From the NCBI GenBank assembly GCA_022563275.1, contig JADFNR010000138.1, positions 1-8,595 on the forward strand: a DNA stretch of 8,595 nucleotides, written 5' to 3'. The DNA is from Chloroflexota bacterium. GTDB taxonomy: Bacteria > Chloroflexota > Dehalococcoidia > UBA3495. Shown here piece by piece: positions 1 to 7,299 of the stretch (the stretch's first letter is position 1; each line of letters begins with the position of its first letter). Position numbers and translations under genes: made by a program. The notes beneath the pieces are model-generated. The model was given only the letters and a program-made list of their open reading frames with translations. It had not been told where the DNA came from and made no database searches.

Positions 1-77
1 GGCAGTTCGTTCCGGCTTCTGGTATACCATACCTGGCGGCAGAACCGTATCAGTTGGGCCAATTGCCGGGAGGATCC

Positions 78-884
78 GTGGAATATCGCGAACTGGGCGG
101 CACCGGGGAGATGGTGCCAGAGATCGGCCTGGGCACCTGGAAATATAAGGGCGGACCGGAGCCGCTGCGGAAGGGCATCGACTTGGGAGCCACGTTGATC
201 GACACCGCCGAGATGTACCGGACCGAGGACGCCGTGGGGGCGGCGATCAAAGACCGGCGCGGCAAGGTTTTCCTCGCCACCAAGGTCCTGGGCAGCAACC
301 TGCGCCACGACGCCGTGCTGCGGGCCGCGGAGAACAGCCTCCGCCTCCTGGACGACGATGTCATCGACCTCTACCAGATCCACTGGTCCAACAGCTCGGT
401 CCCCATCGCCGAAACCATGGGGGCCATGGAGGAACTGGTGGACCGGAGGATGGTGCGTTACATCGGGGTGAGCAATTTCTCGGCGGCTGAACTGAAAGAA
501 GCCCAGCAAGCCATGACCAAGTACCCGGTGGTCTCCAACCAGGTCCTTTACAACCTGAAGAAGCGTCAGATCGAACGCGACCTGATCCCTTATTGCGTGG
601 ACAACAAGGTCACGGTCATCGCCTACACTCCCCTGGCCGACGGCTCACTTTCGGGACGGTCCCGGTTCTTGCCGGACAAACGTGGATCTGCCCTGGAACA
701 GGTAGCTGCGGAGGCGGGCAAAACCCCGGCCCAGGTCGCCCTCAATTGGTGCCTGTCGCGCCCCAATGTGATCGTCATCCCAAAGACCAACAGCGTGGCC
801 CGGACGGTGGAGAATTGCGAAGCCTCCGGCTGGTCGCTCACTCCCAGCCAAGTGGCGGCTTTAGACGCGGCCTACCCGCTTTAG
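78..884 (+). CDS. Aldo/keto reductase
   Basis: This gene encodes a soluble NAD(P)H-dependent oxidoreductase of the aldo/keto reductase superfamily (TIM barrel), about 268 aa, close to the usual size for short bacterial members. The four catalytic residues are visible: Asp42 and Tyr47 in LIDTAEMY, Lys69 in LATK and His102 in YQIHW. Other family blocks are EIGLGTW (15-21), RYIGVSNFS, the strand reading SNQVLYN, and the C-terminal cofactor loop IPKTNSVARTVEN. I chose the GTG at 78 because GGGAGG lies 4 nt upstream (68-73) and the product then begins MEYRELGGTG, a typical family N-terminus. A TTG at 54 would add eight residues of no family character. The frame stays open to the left edge, so a longer form cannot be excluded. 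The substrate cannot be read from the sequence. The gene converges on the MFS exporter gene, so the two are probably not co-regulated. Confidence 0.93.
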   Translation: MEYRELGGTGEMVPEIGLGTWKYKGGPEPLRKGIDLGATLIDTAEMYRTEDAVGAAIKDRRGKVFLATKVLGSNLRHDAVLRAAENSLRLLDDDVIDLYQIHWSNSSVPIAETMGAMEELVDRRMVRYIGVSNFSAAELKEAQQAMTKYPVVSNQVLYNLKKRQIERDLIPYCVDNKVTVIAYTPLADGSLSGRSRFLPDKRGSALEQVAAEAGKTPAQVALNWCLSRPNVIVIPKTNSVARTVENCEASGWSLTPSQVAALDAAYPL

Positions 885-901
885 ACCTCTGCGGCGGTAA
901 G

Positions 902-2368
902 TCAGGTCCGGCCGCCCCGCCTCATGCCCAATGCAGGCACGATCGCCAACAACGAGACGATAGACGCAGTTAAAAAGAACCTCTGAAACATCTCTAGCCC
1001 TGCCGCATTGACGTTGGCCGAGTATTCCGCTGCGCGGGCCTCAAAGATTGCGGCGGCCTCCCCCGGCAGGGGCAACGGGAATTGCAGTCCAGCCGTGAGC
1101 GCCTGGAAATGCTGGACCCCCCAAGCCGAGAGGGCCGCCAACCCCAGCGTCATCCCCATCATTCGCGACACCACCACCAGAGATGCGGCCGTGCCCCGGT
1201 AGTCCTCACCAGCCGAGCTAATGGCATGGACAGTTATGGGGGCAATCACCAGACCGAACCCGAACCCAGCGATCAACAGATGGACCGTCAACTCGGGGTC
1301 GGCGACGCCCAGCTCCCAACCGCTGGCCAAGAACATGCCGACGGCCACCAAAGCCAGTCCGGCCACGGTCAGCGGCATGGACCCCAGCCGCGAGACCAGC
1401 AATCCGCCCAACACGGCGCCCAGTGGAATCACTCCCGTTAACCGCAGCAACCAAAGCGCCCCGGTGAACGGCGACTTGCCCATCACGGTGTTGGCCATCA
1501 GCGGCACGGTGATCATGGCGATGATCAACGCCACTCCCACCAGCACCTGGGTCAGGTTGGATGTCAGGAACGCCCACGAACGGAACAAAGCCGGAGCAAG
1601 CAACGGCTGAACCGTTCTGGCCTCCACCAAGACCAAGAGCGCGATCAGCCCTACTCCCCCGGCGGCCATCAGGAACGGATAGGGCGAATCCAAGGTGAAG
1701 AGACTGCTCCGGGACAGGGCCAATGAGATGAGCAGGAGCGCGCCAACCAAGACCATGCCGCCCATATAGTCCACTTTGGCCCCCACCTCCCGGCGGTTGG
1801 GCAGCCAGAAAAGCGCCAGAAAGATAACCGCGCTTTGGGGGACGTTTAGCCAGAAGATCCAGCGCCAGCTCAGAAGCTCGACTATCGCACCGCCGTAAGC
1901 CGGACCCAACATGGCGCCGGCCTCCGCCGAAGCGCCCACTATCCCCAATGCCAGTCCCCTTTGGCCTTTGGGAACCAAGGTGACCGCCAACGCCATGCCG
2001 ATGGGCACCGTCGCGCCACCGCCCACCGCCTGAATGACCCTGGCGCCCACCATCCACTCCAGGTTGGTTGAGAGCGCCACCAAGCTGGTGCCGATGCAAA
2101 AAACCACCAGCGAGGCCTGATAGACCCTGGGATAGCCGTAAACGTCGCCAAGCCGGCCGATCAAGGGCATGGCCACCGTGTAGCCAAGCAGGTAGGCGGT
2201 GATGATCCAAGAAACCCGGTCCAACTCGACGATGGGAACCTTCAGGTCCAGCATCACGCTGGGCAGCGCGGTTACAACCACCGTCTGGTCCAGGGCGGTG
2301 ATGAATGCGCCAAGGCCGATGACCGCCAGGACAAAAGGGGTGGGCAGCGTCCGGTCTCTCCCCAGCAT
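902..2368 (-). CDS. MFS exporter, DHA2 (14-TMS, EmrB/QacA) type, P55-like
   Basis: This is an integral membrane transporter of 488 aa with about 14 hydrophobic segments, the layout of DHA2-type proton-coupled exporters. Diagnostic motifs are ALDQTVVVTALP in TM1 (25-36, with acidic Asp27), motif A GRLGDVYG (71-78) in the TM2-TM3 loop, the arginine block GARVIQAVGGG (108-118) in TM4, and motif C GAMLGPAYGG (151-160) in TM5. A long outward loop precedes the last helix (about 420-460). The TM1-TM2 stretch with VELDRVSWI and YLLGYTVAMPLIGR resembles, as I remember it, the mycobacterial exporter Rv1410c (P55). The start is ATG 2368, 11 nt after the stop of the LppX/LprAFG-type lipoprotein gene, with only a weak AGGG just before it, so translational coupling is likely. 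The neighbour suggests a lipid or lipophilic substrate rather than simple drug efflux. That is inference, and multidrug efflux remains possible. Confidence 0.93.
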   Translation of the reverse strand: MLGRDRTLPTPFVLAVIGLGAFITALDQTVVVTALPSVMLDLKVPIVELDRVSWIITAYLLGYTVAMPLIGRLGDVYGYPRVYQASLVVFCIGTSLVALSTNLEWMVGARVIQAVGGGATVPIGMALAVTLVPKGQRGLALGIVGASAEAGAMLGPAYGGAIVELLSWRWIFWLNVPQSAVIFLALFWLPNRREVGAKVDYMGGMVLVGALLLISLALSRSSLFTLDSPYPFLMAAGGVGLIALLVLVEARTVQPLLAPALFRSWAFLTSNLTQVLVGVALIIAMITVPLMANTVMGKSPFTGALWLLRLTGVIPLGAVLGGLLVSRLGSMPLTVAGLALVAVGMFLASGWELGVADPELTVHLLIAGFGFGLVIAPITVHAISSAGEDYRGTAASLVVVSRMMGMTLGLAALSAWGVQHFQALTAGLQFPLPLPGEAAAIFEARAAEYSANVNAAGLEMFQRFFLTASIVSLLAIVPALGMRRGGRT

Positions 2369-2379
2369 CGCCCTGATCG

Positions 2380-3114
2380 TTAACCTGCTGTGTTGCCGGG
2401 AGGTTCGATGTCCACCGGCTCGTTGATATTATCCAAAGTCAATTTGCGCACCGTATTCAGCGCATCCGTGGAAACCACCTGGCCGACGATAAGGACCTGC
2501 CGCAGCAACCCGTTGGGCTCCAGCCAGAACTCCAGCCCAACGGGGAAGCCCTGTGCCGCTCCGGGAACCAACCCGGAAAGGTCCTGGGAGGATAACTGAC
2601 CCTTGATCAGCACGGTGTCGACGCCGTTCAGCCGCTCTTTCCGGACCGCTCGTGGCTCCTGGACCGCATTGATGATGTCGGCCAGCGTTTGGCCCAGGTT
2701 GGAGAGATTGAAGGGTAGGCTGCTGGCCGGGATCTCATTCCAGCGGCCGGTGAATATGTCGGTCATGTACGCGGTGTCTTCGATGGTGATGATCCTGATC
2801 TCGATATATGACTTTGGGAACTCGGACTCGGCCTCCACGGTTACGCTGAACCGGTCCGGGATGGAGACCACTCCCGAGATTTTAGTCATCAACACTCCCG
2901 GCACCAACACGGTTGAGCCTTCAAGATGTTCCAAACTGAAGGCCGCCGATTCCAGCGCGAGAAGTTGCTCGACCGCCTGGGGCAGGGCGACTTGGATGTC
3001 TATACCCACTTCCCCGCCCGGTGGTCCGGTGGGCGTACTGGACCCGCAGGCCGATATTAGGCCCACGGCCACGAAGCAGGCCATCAAGGCCTTGAACCTC
3101 AGTTCCACGACCAA
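2380..3114 (-). CDS. LppX/LprAFG-family lipoprotein (LprG-like)
   Basis: This is a predicted exported lipoprotein of about 244 aa. The N-terminus has a short charged region (ELRFK), a hydrophobic core and the lipobox I20-S21-A22-C23, so the mature protein would begin at Cys23 and be lipid-anchored outside the membrane. The body matches the LppX_LprAFG fold in layout: an early KISGVVSIPDRF segment, a strand ending GRWNEIPAS, a helical LGQTLADIINAVQ segment, the NGVDTVLIKGQLS strand pair, a GLEFWLEPNGLLRQVLI block and a final LTLDNINEPVDIEPP. Mycobacterial members bind acylated lipids in a hydrophobic cavity. The start is uncertain. TTG 3114 has GGGAG 10 nt upstream and overlaps the propeller gene by 16 nt, and GTG 3108 gives the same signal peptide. 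ATG 3084 would remove the charged n-region, so I reject it. The MFS exporter gene follows after 11 nt, the lprG-p55 arrangement. Confidence 0.8.
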   Translation of the reverse strand: MVVELRFKALMACFVAVGLISACGSSTPTGPPGGEVGIDIQVALPQAVEQLLALESAAFSLEHLEGSTVLVPGVLMTKISGVVSIPDRFSVTVEAESEFPKSYIEIRIITIEDTAYMTDIFTGRWNEIPASSLPFNLSNLGQTLADIINAVQEPRAVRKERLNGVDTVLIKGQLSSQDLSGLVPGAAQGFPVGLEFWLEPNGLLRQVLIVGQVVSTDALNTVRKLTLDNINEPVDIEPPGNTAG

Positions 3115-4505
3115 ACGGCCAGGACTCCCGCTCCCAGGTCCCGGGGCTCTGCGATTCCTTCGGCATCCAATACATAGATCCGGTCACCGGTGGGGGTCCG
3201 GCCGTTGCTCCTTCGCGCCGCCTCTCCCTTGGTGCCAGCCACGACTAGAAACTTGCCGTCGGGCGACCACGGCGAATGAGAATAGGCGTATTGGTCGAAG
3301 AAACTCAGCATGATGAATACCTCGGAGGACGGCTGAAAAACGAAAAGCCTCTTGACATCGGACCCGTCGCTGGGCGAGACCACCCACTCCACCTTCCGTT
3401 CCGCAGAATTCACGGACACCCATGCCAGCTTGTCGCCGGCGGGCGCCCAAAAGAAGGCCCACACTTCACCGGAGGACAACCCAGAGGACAGCGTGGTTAC
3501 CGGCCCGCCTTCCACCGGCACCAACATCAGCCGGTCAAAGAGCGGGGCCCTGGCGACCGACTGGTCCGCCACGGCGATCTGAGTGCCGTCCGGCGACCAC
3601 ATGAATGCGGACGGCGAACCCACATCGATGATCTTGCGCGCCTGACTAAGATCATCCGTGGGAGCGATGTACAAAGCCATGCCACCGTCGGCTTCGTCCA
3701 CATAGGCTAGACTGGCCCCATCGGGCGAGATCGCGGGAACGCGAAAATTTCCTGATGACTGAAAGGACTGGCGGGAACCGTCTCCCGCCGGGGGCCTGGC
3801 CCAGATTATCTCCGGCCCGATGTGGAGGGCCATTGCTCCGGCGTCGTTAGACCACTGATAATAGAGGGGTCCGCCCTCACTGATCAGGCCGGGGGGTTTG
3901 CCGGGTGTACCGTCCCATACGAGCAACGCCAGCCCATCTGGGGTGGACGCCAAGAAAGACAACTCGTCTCCCGACGGCGCCCAATAGATGTAATGAGGAG
4001 CGCCGTCCGCGACCAGACCTGGGTGGCTATTCTCAAAGACGGTCTCACTGCGGCCGGTCCGCGCGTCCATGACCTGCACGGTTATCTCGGTCTTGTCTTC
4101 GCCCACCAATACCCGGGACGCCGCCAGTTTCGTTCCATCGGCCGACCAGGTAGGCCAGGTGTAATACTCGTTCATCCGTAACGGCTGTGCGTTGATACTC
4201 CCTTGAGATACCTGGCCGGATGGGCTTTGTCCGGTGGGGTCAAGTGCGGCCTGGAGCCCGCCGGTGAGCTGAGAGAGCCCACCCCCGTCCGGGTCCACCG
4301 TGAATAAATCGCCGTTGGGACTGACGTATGCTATTCGGTTCACCTGCCCAATCTCTCCACCGGTACCGGTATCTGACCGCTGGCCAGGACCTACAATCGC
4401 CGTGCTTTCGGAACCGGCGCAAGCTGCCGCCAGAATGCCGAGTAACCCTGCCAATCCCAGCAACGTTTTGCTTGCGTGTAGCATCTGCGTCCATCTTGCC
4501 AACAT
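3099..4505 (-). CDS. TolB/WD40-like (PD40) beta-propeller lipoprotein
   Basis: This is a predicted envelope protein of about 468 aa with a signal peptide (charged R4 and K13, a Leu/Gly/Ala core) ending in LAAAC, so lipidation at Cys29 is likely, although the residue at -3 is Ala rather than the usual Leu. After a Gly/Ser/Thr-rich linker come about seven or eight PD40-type blades: ISPDGASLAYVDEADGG, MWSPDGTQIAVAD, HSPWSPDGKFLVV, WAPSGDELSFL, FFWAPAGDKLAW, WSADGTKLAASRVL and YVSPNGDLFTVDPDGG. Such propellers are usually binding scaffolds rather than enzymes, and I see no catalytic motif. ATG 4505 is preferred because it keeps the charged n-region. GTG 4529 and ATG 4484 are alternatives, and none has a strong Shine-Dalgarno sequence. 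It is the first gene of a minus-strand operon, and its 3' end overlaps the lipoprotein gene. A partnership with the downstream lipoprotein and exporter is inferred from position only. Confidence 0.8.
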   Translation of the reverse strand: MLARWTQMLHASKTLLGLAGLLGILAAACAGSESTAIVGPGQRSDTGTGGEIGQVNRIAYVSPNGDLFTVDPDGGGLSQLTGGLQAALDPTGQSPSGQVSQGSINAQPLRMNEYYTWPTWSADGTKLAASRVLVGEDKTEITVQVMDARTGRSETVFENSHPGLVADGAPHYIYWAPSGDELSFLASTPDGLALLVWDGTPGKPPGLISEGGPLYYQWSNDAGAMALHIGPEIIWARPPAGDGSRQSFQSSGNFRVPAISPDGASLAYVDEADGGMALYIAPTDDLSQARKIIDVGSPSAFMWSPDGTQIAVADQSVARAPLFDRLMLVPVEGGPVTTLSSGLSSGEVWAFFWAPAGDKLAWVSVNSAERKVEWVVSPSDGSDVKRLFVFQPSSEVFIMLSFFDQYAYSHSPWSPDGKFLVVAGTKGEAARRSNGRTPTGDRIYVLDAEGIAEPRDLGAGVLAVWSWN

Positions 4506-4802
4506 TGCGCGGTGGTTCCAGGATACCACTACGGTCCGTGGGCAATGCCGGACTTTAAGTGGATAACCTTGGCCGATATCCAGTTAACCCTGGGATAATC
4601 AAGCCACCAAAATAATCCTGCTCAGGTCCAACCACGATTTAACCACCACGGTTCACAACGCCACATTCATTTATCAACCCAATATCACTGTCTCTACATG
4701 ATAAAATAACTTTAATCAACTGAATTCCAGACACGCGTACGCCTGACTATCCCCTTAGTCCACGCTATTATTACTTCTATTGTTTATTACTAGAAAAATC
4801 CA
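4506..4802. other. AT-rich divergent intergenic region
   Basis: These roughly 300 nt separate the leftward propeller operon from the rightward obg genes, and I find no convincing coding frame. By hand count 4681-4800 is about 34% GC, against roughly 63-65% in the 3' part of obg. Such a region should hold both divergent promoters. A good rightward sigma-70 candidate lies at 4743-4771 (separate entry). A weaker leftward candidate has TTGATT (minus strand, 4719-4714), a 17-nt spacer and TAGAGA (4696-4691, only three of six consensus bases). It would leave a leader of about 180 nt before the propeller gene. I found no convincing terminator, riboswitch or tRNA here. Confidence 0.6.
4743..4771 (+). 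promoter_or_regulatory. Candidate sigma-70 promoter for obg-nadD-pyrE
   Basis: The -35-like box CTGACT (4743-4748) shares TGAC with the consensus TTGACA. A spacer of exactly 17 nt separates it from the -10-like box TATTAT (4766-4771), a five-of-six match to TATAAT. The expected start of transcription near 4778 would give a leader of about 25 nt before ATG 4803. The surroundings are AT-rich, so a chance match is possible. Confidence 0.4.
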
Positions 4803-6086
4803 ATGATTGATACCGTTAGATTAAATATTAACGCCGGCTCCGGTGGAAATGGCTGTAGCAGTTTCCTCCGCGAGAAATACCGTCCAAAGGGCGGTCCCAA
4901 TGGAGGGGATGGCGGTGATGGAGGAAGCGCCTATCTAGTTGGAGATCCTTCGATAAATACTCTGCTTCATATCAAGTTCAATAGTACGATCTATGTGGTG
5001 CATGGTGCACATGGTAAGGGCAAGAACCGGCGTGGCGGCAATGGCGATGACAAGCATATACCCGTCCCGATTGGGACAGTAGTCTATCGTTTGACTGAGG
5101 ATGGAGAGAAGGAATATCTCGACGACATCACCAGTGAAACTCCCAGGTTAATAGCCGTGGGAGGCCGGGGTGGTTGGGGAAATACACGGTTCGCGACGCC
5201 GACTAATCAAGAACCGGTGCTGGCGCAGCGGGGTGAAAAGGGAGAGAAAGTAGTCCTTTTTTTGGAATTGAAATTGCTTGCTGATGTCGGCCTCTTGGCC
5301 AAGCCAAATACAGGCAAGTCGACGTTGATCTCGATGTGCTCCGCGGCAAAAGCCAAGGTGGCGGACTATCCGTTTACCACGGTGGAGCCAATCCTGGGTG
5401 TGGTCAGAGTAGGCAGGAATGACTTTGTCATGATGGAAGTGCCTGGATTGTTGGAAGGGGCGCATGAAGGGATCGGGCTGGGTCATGAGTTCTTGCGGCA
5501 TGCCGAGAGGGCGAGGCTGTACGTCCATATGCTGGATGGCCTTTCTGAAGACCCGGTGGAAGATTACCGGATGATCAATCAAGAACTAGAGCAGTTCAAT
5601 CCGGAGATGGCGGCCAAGCCTCAGTTGGTCGTGGTCAACAAGCTGGACGTAACCGAAGTGCGGGAAGCTAAAGAGGACCTGCAAGAACGGTTGGTGGAGG
5701 CCATCGGCGATAAGGGTTCCAGCGTGCAATTTATCTCCGCCGCCACCGGCGAGGGCGTGGACACCCTGCTGGGCCATATTGTTAGGGCCTTGGCGGACTT
5801 GCCCAAGGAAGAAGTGGAAGAGGGTCCAGCGCCGGAACCAATGCATTCCCGGCCGCAACGGTCCGCTGGCAAGGAATCGGTATGGCGCGCTCCCAACGGG
5901 GTTTACGTGGTGGAATCCGAGATGATGGAACGCCTCACCGCCATGGCCGACACCCGGGACCAGCGGGTCTTGCTGCAACTATGGCGGGAGATGCGGAAGT
6001 CCGGTCTGGCCGACCGCTTGATCGACATCGGTATCGAGGCCGGCGATACCATCAGGTTCGGGAAAGTCGAGCTCACATGGTTCTGA
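4803..6086 (+). CDS. obg: Obg GTPase (ObgE/CgtA) with OCT domain
   Basis: This is a ribosome-associated GTPase needed for 50S subunit assembly and growth control. The 427 aa fit the family and carry three domains: the glycine-rich Obg fold (1 to about 158, with EKYRPKGGPNGGDGGDGG and GGRGGWGNTRFATPTN), the G domain (about 160-332) and the OCT domain (about 359-427, ending DTIRFGKVELTWF). G1 is A166-KPNT-GKS173, G2 is YPFTTVEPILG (189-199), G4 is NKLD (279-282) and G5 is SAATGEG (312-318). The switch II signature GLLEGAHEGIGLGHEFLRH is intact, but G3 reads E212-VPG instead of DxPG (codon GAA at 5436-5438), and the first G1 glycine is Ala. The ATG at 4803 has no clear Shine-Dalgarno sequence (tagaaaaatcca precedes it). 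rplU and rpmA, which precede obg in many bacteria, are absent. nadD follows after 13 nt. The 5' part is about 50% GC and the 3' end about 64%. Confidence 0.96.
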   Translation: MIDTVRLNINAGSGGNGCSSFLREKYRPKGGPNGGDGGDGGSAYLVGDPSINTLLHIKFNSTIYVVHGAHGKGKNRRGGNGDDKHIPVPIGTVVYRLTEDGEKEYLDDITSETPRLIAVGGRGGWGNTRFATPTNQEPVLAQRGEKGEKVVLFLELKLLADVGLLAKPNTGKSTLISMCSAAKAKVADYPFTTVEPILGVVRVGRNDFVMMEVPGLLEGAHEGIGLGHEFLRHAERARLYVHMLDGLSEDPVEDYRMINQELEQFNPEMAAKPQLVVVNKLDVTEVREAKEDLQERLVEAIGDKGSSVQFISAATGEGVDTLLGHIVRALADLPKEEVEEGPAPEPMHSRPQRSAGKESVWRAPNGVYVVESEMMERLTAMADTRDQRVLLQLWREMRKSGLADRLIDIGIEAGDTIRFGKVELTWF

Positions 6087-6099
6087 GCGGCCGCTAGCC

Positions 6100-6735
6100 G
6101 TGAATGTAGGCATTCTTGGCGGGACCTTCGACCCGGTGCATCTGGGGCACCTGAGTATCGCCCATGCCGCCATGGACCAGGCCGCGCTGGAACGGGTGCT
6201 GTTCATCCCCGCCGGACAACCCAGACTCAAGCGAACGGAGCCGTCGGCATCGGTGGTCCACCGCCTGGAGATGGTGCGGCTGGCTATTGAAGGAATCGAA
6301 GGCAACCCAAGATTCGAAGTCTGGGACATCGAGGCCCACCGGCCTGGCCCTACCTACACCGTTGACACCCTGGTGGAACTTGCAACTAAGCTGGGGCCCA
6401 CGGCGGAACTGTTCTTCATCCTGGGCATGGATGTTCTGGGCCAGTTTGACCGATGGAAGGACCCGGAGCGGGTGTTGGAACTCTGCCGGCTATTGGTGCT
6501 GGACCGGCCGGGGGAACAGGGCTTCGATTGGTCCGGGTTCTACCGCCGCGTGCCTGGGGCCGAAGGCCGGGTGCAGATCGTCACGGCGCCCCCGGTGGAC
6601 GTGAGCGCCACTGAACTGCGGCGCCGGGCTTCGGCTGGCGAGCTGCTGGCCGCGCAAACGCCGGATGCGGTGGCCGGGTACATCCGCGAACAGGGGCTAT
6701 ATCTGACAACAAAGGAAAAGAGGGCGGCGAGTTGA
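6100..6735 (+). CDS. nadD: Nicotinate-nucleotide adenylyltransferase NadD
   Basis: This cytoplasmic enzyme transfers AMP from ATP to nicotinate mononucleotide, giving deamido-NAD in NAD biosynthesis. The 211 aa match the family length. The nucleotidyltransferase signature GGTFDPVHLGH (7-17) contains the HxGH motif that binds ATP phosphates. Further family blocks are FIPAGQPRLK (35-44), FFILGMDVLGQFDRWKDPE (105-123, the FIxGxD...W block) and SATELRRR (169-176), corresponding to the second ATP-binding motif SSTxIR. The C-terminus has YIREQGLY (194-201). The GTG at 6100 starts directly at the family N-terminus (MNVGILGG), 13 nt after the obg stop, with a weak GAGCGG upstream. The obg-nadD neighbourhood is common in bacteria, where rsfS usually comes next. 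Here pyrE follows, its TTG start overlapping the nadD stop. Confidence 0.96.
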   Translation: MNVGILGGTFDPVHLGHLSIAHAAMDQAALERVLFIPAGQPRLKRTEPSASVVHRLEMVRLAIEGIEGNPRFEVWDIEAHRPGPTYTVDTLVELATKLGPTAELFFILGMDVLGQFDRWKDPERVLELCRLLVLDRPGEQGFDWSGFYRRVPGAEGRVQIVTAPPVDVSATELRRRASAGELLAAQTPDAVAGYIREQGLYLTTKEKRAAS

Positions 6736-7295
6736 GTGAAACAGTGGACCGGCTCTTGGCTTTGGCTCTGGAACGGGGCGCGATCAAATATGGCGACTTC
6801 ACGCTGACATCAGGCAAAAAGAGCAGTTATTACTTCGACGGAAGGCTGCTGAGCCTTGACCCGGAGGGTGCCCACCTCATCTCCCAAGCGCTGCTGCCGT
6901 TGTTGCGGGAGGCCGGCGCCAAAGCCGTGGGCGGGACCACGCTGGGAGCGGACCCCATCGTCGCGGCCGTTGCGCTGGCCAGCCACCTGGAGGGACATCC
7001 AGTCCCGGCCTTCATCGTCCGAAAAGAAAGCAAGAGCCATGGCACCAAGCAGAATATCGAAGGGCCGTTGACGCCGGGCAGCAAGGTCGCCATCGTGGAC
7101 GATGTTTGCACCACGGGCGGGTCGCTGTTCCACGCCATAGAAGCGGCCGAAGCGGTGGGCTGCACGGTGGTGAAGGTGGTCTCTCTCTTGGACCGGAATG
7201 AGGGAGGTTCCGAAGAGATGCGGAAGCGGGGCTACGACTTTTCCGCGCTGCTGACGGCCACACCCGACGGCAAGATAGCGCCGTCCGCGGACTAG
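6732..7295 (+). CDS. pyrE: Orotate phosphoribosyltransferase PyrE
   Basis: This cytoplasmic enzyme joins orotate to PRPP to form orotidine 5'-monophosphate in de novo pyrimidine synthesis. The 187 aa fit a stand-alone PyrE, not one fused to the decarboxylase. The N-terminal orotate and PRPP site reads KYGDFTLTSGKKSSYYFDGR (19-38). The mobile catalytic loop RKESKSHG (97-104) carries the usual Lys and His residues and leads to IEG (109-111). The PRPP-binding loop is VAIVDDVCTTGGS (119-131), with the acidic pair Asp123-Asp124. The TTG start lies in TTGA, overlapping the nadD TGA by 4 nt, with GAGGG about 7-8 nt upstream, so translation is probably coupled to nadD. The gene ends 4 nt before the stop of the minus-strand YgfZ-like gene. 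Confidence 0.96.
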   Translation: MSETVDRLLALALERGAIKYGDFTLTSGKKSSYYFDGRLLSLDPEGAHLISQALLPLLREAGAKAVGGTTLGADPIVAAVALASHLEGHPVPAFIVRKESKSHGTKQNIEGPLTPGSKVAIVDDVCTTGGSLFHAIEAAEAVGCTVVKVVSLLDRNEGGSEEMRKRGYDFSALLTATPDGKIAPSAD

Positions 7296-7299
7296 AGAT

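Noticed and set aside
54..77. TTG at 54 as the reductase start
   Set aside because: It has no good ribosome-binding site. GTG 78 has GGGAGG just upstream and gives the normal family N-terminus.
35..364. A minus-strand 104-codon frame near the left edge
   Set aside because: It lies antisense to the reductase gene and has a low-complexity, Ser/Arg/Pro-rich translation without a family match.
885..917. A GGCGG/CCGCC (893-897, 912-916) stem as a terminator between the reductase and MFS genes
   Set aside because: The stem is only 5 bp with a 14-nt loop and no T-run, which is too weak in GC-rich DNA.
1218..2210. A long open frame (330 codons) on the minus strand, in another frame of the exporter gene
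   Set aside because: It is rich in Gly, Arg and His with no recognisable domain. It lies entirely within the well-supported MFS gene and is a typical GC-rich shadow frame.
2603..3313. A 236-codon plus-strand frame opposite the two lipoprotein genes
   Set aside because: It is antisense to two genes with clear signal peptides and family features, and its translation shows no protein-family character.
6087..6099. GCGGCCGC directly joined to GCTAGC between obg and nadD, resembling a cloning linker
   Set aside because: Both flanking genes are intact and in their natural neighbourhood with similar composition. Such GC-rich palindromes arise by chance.
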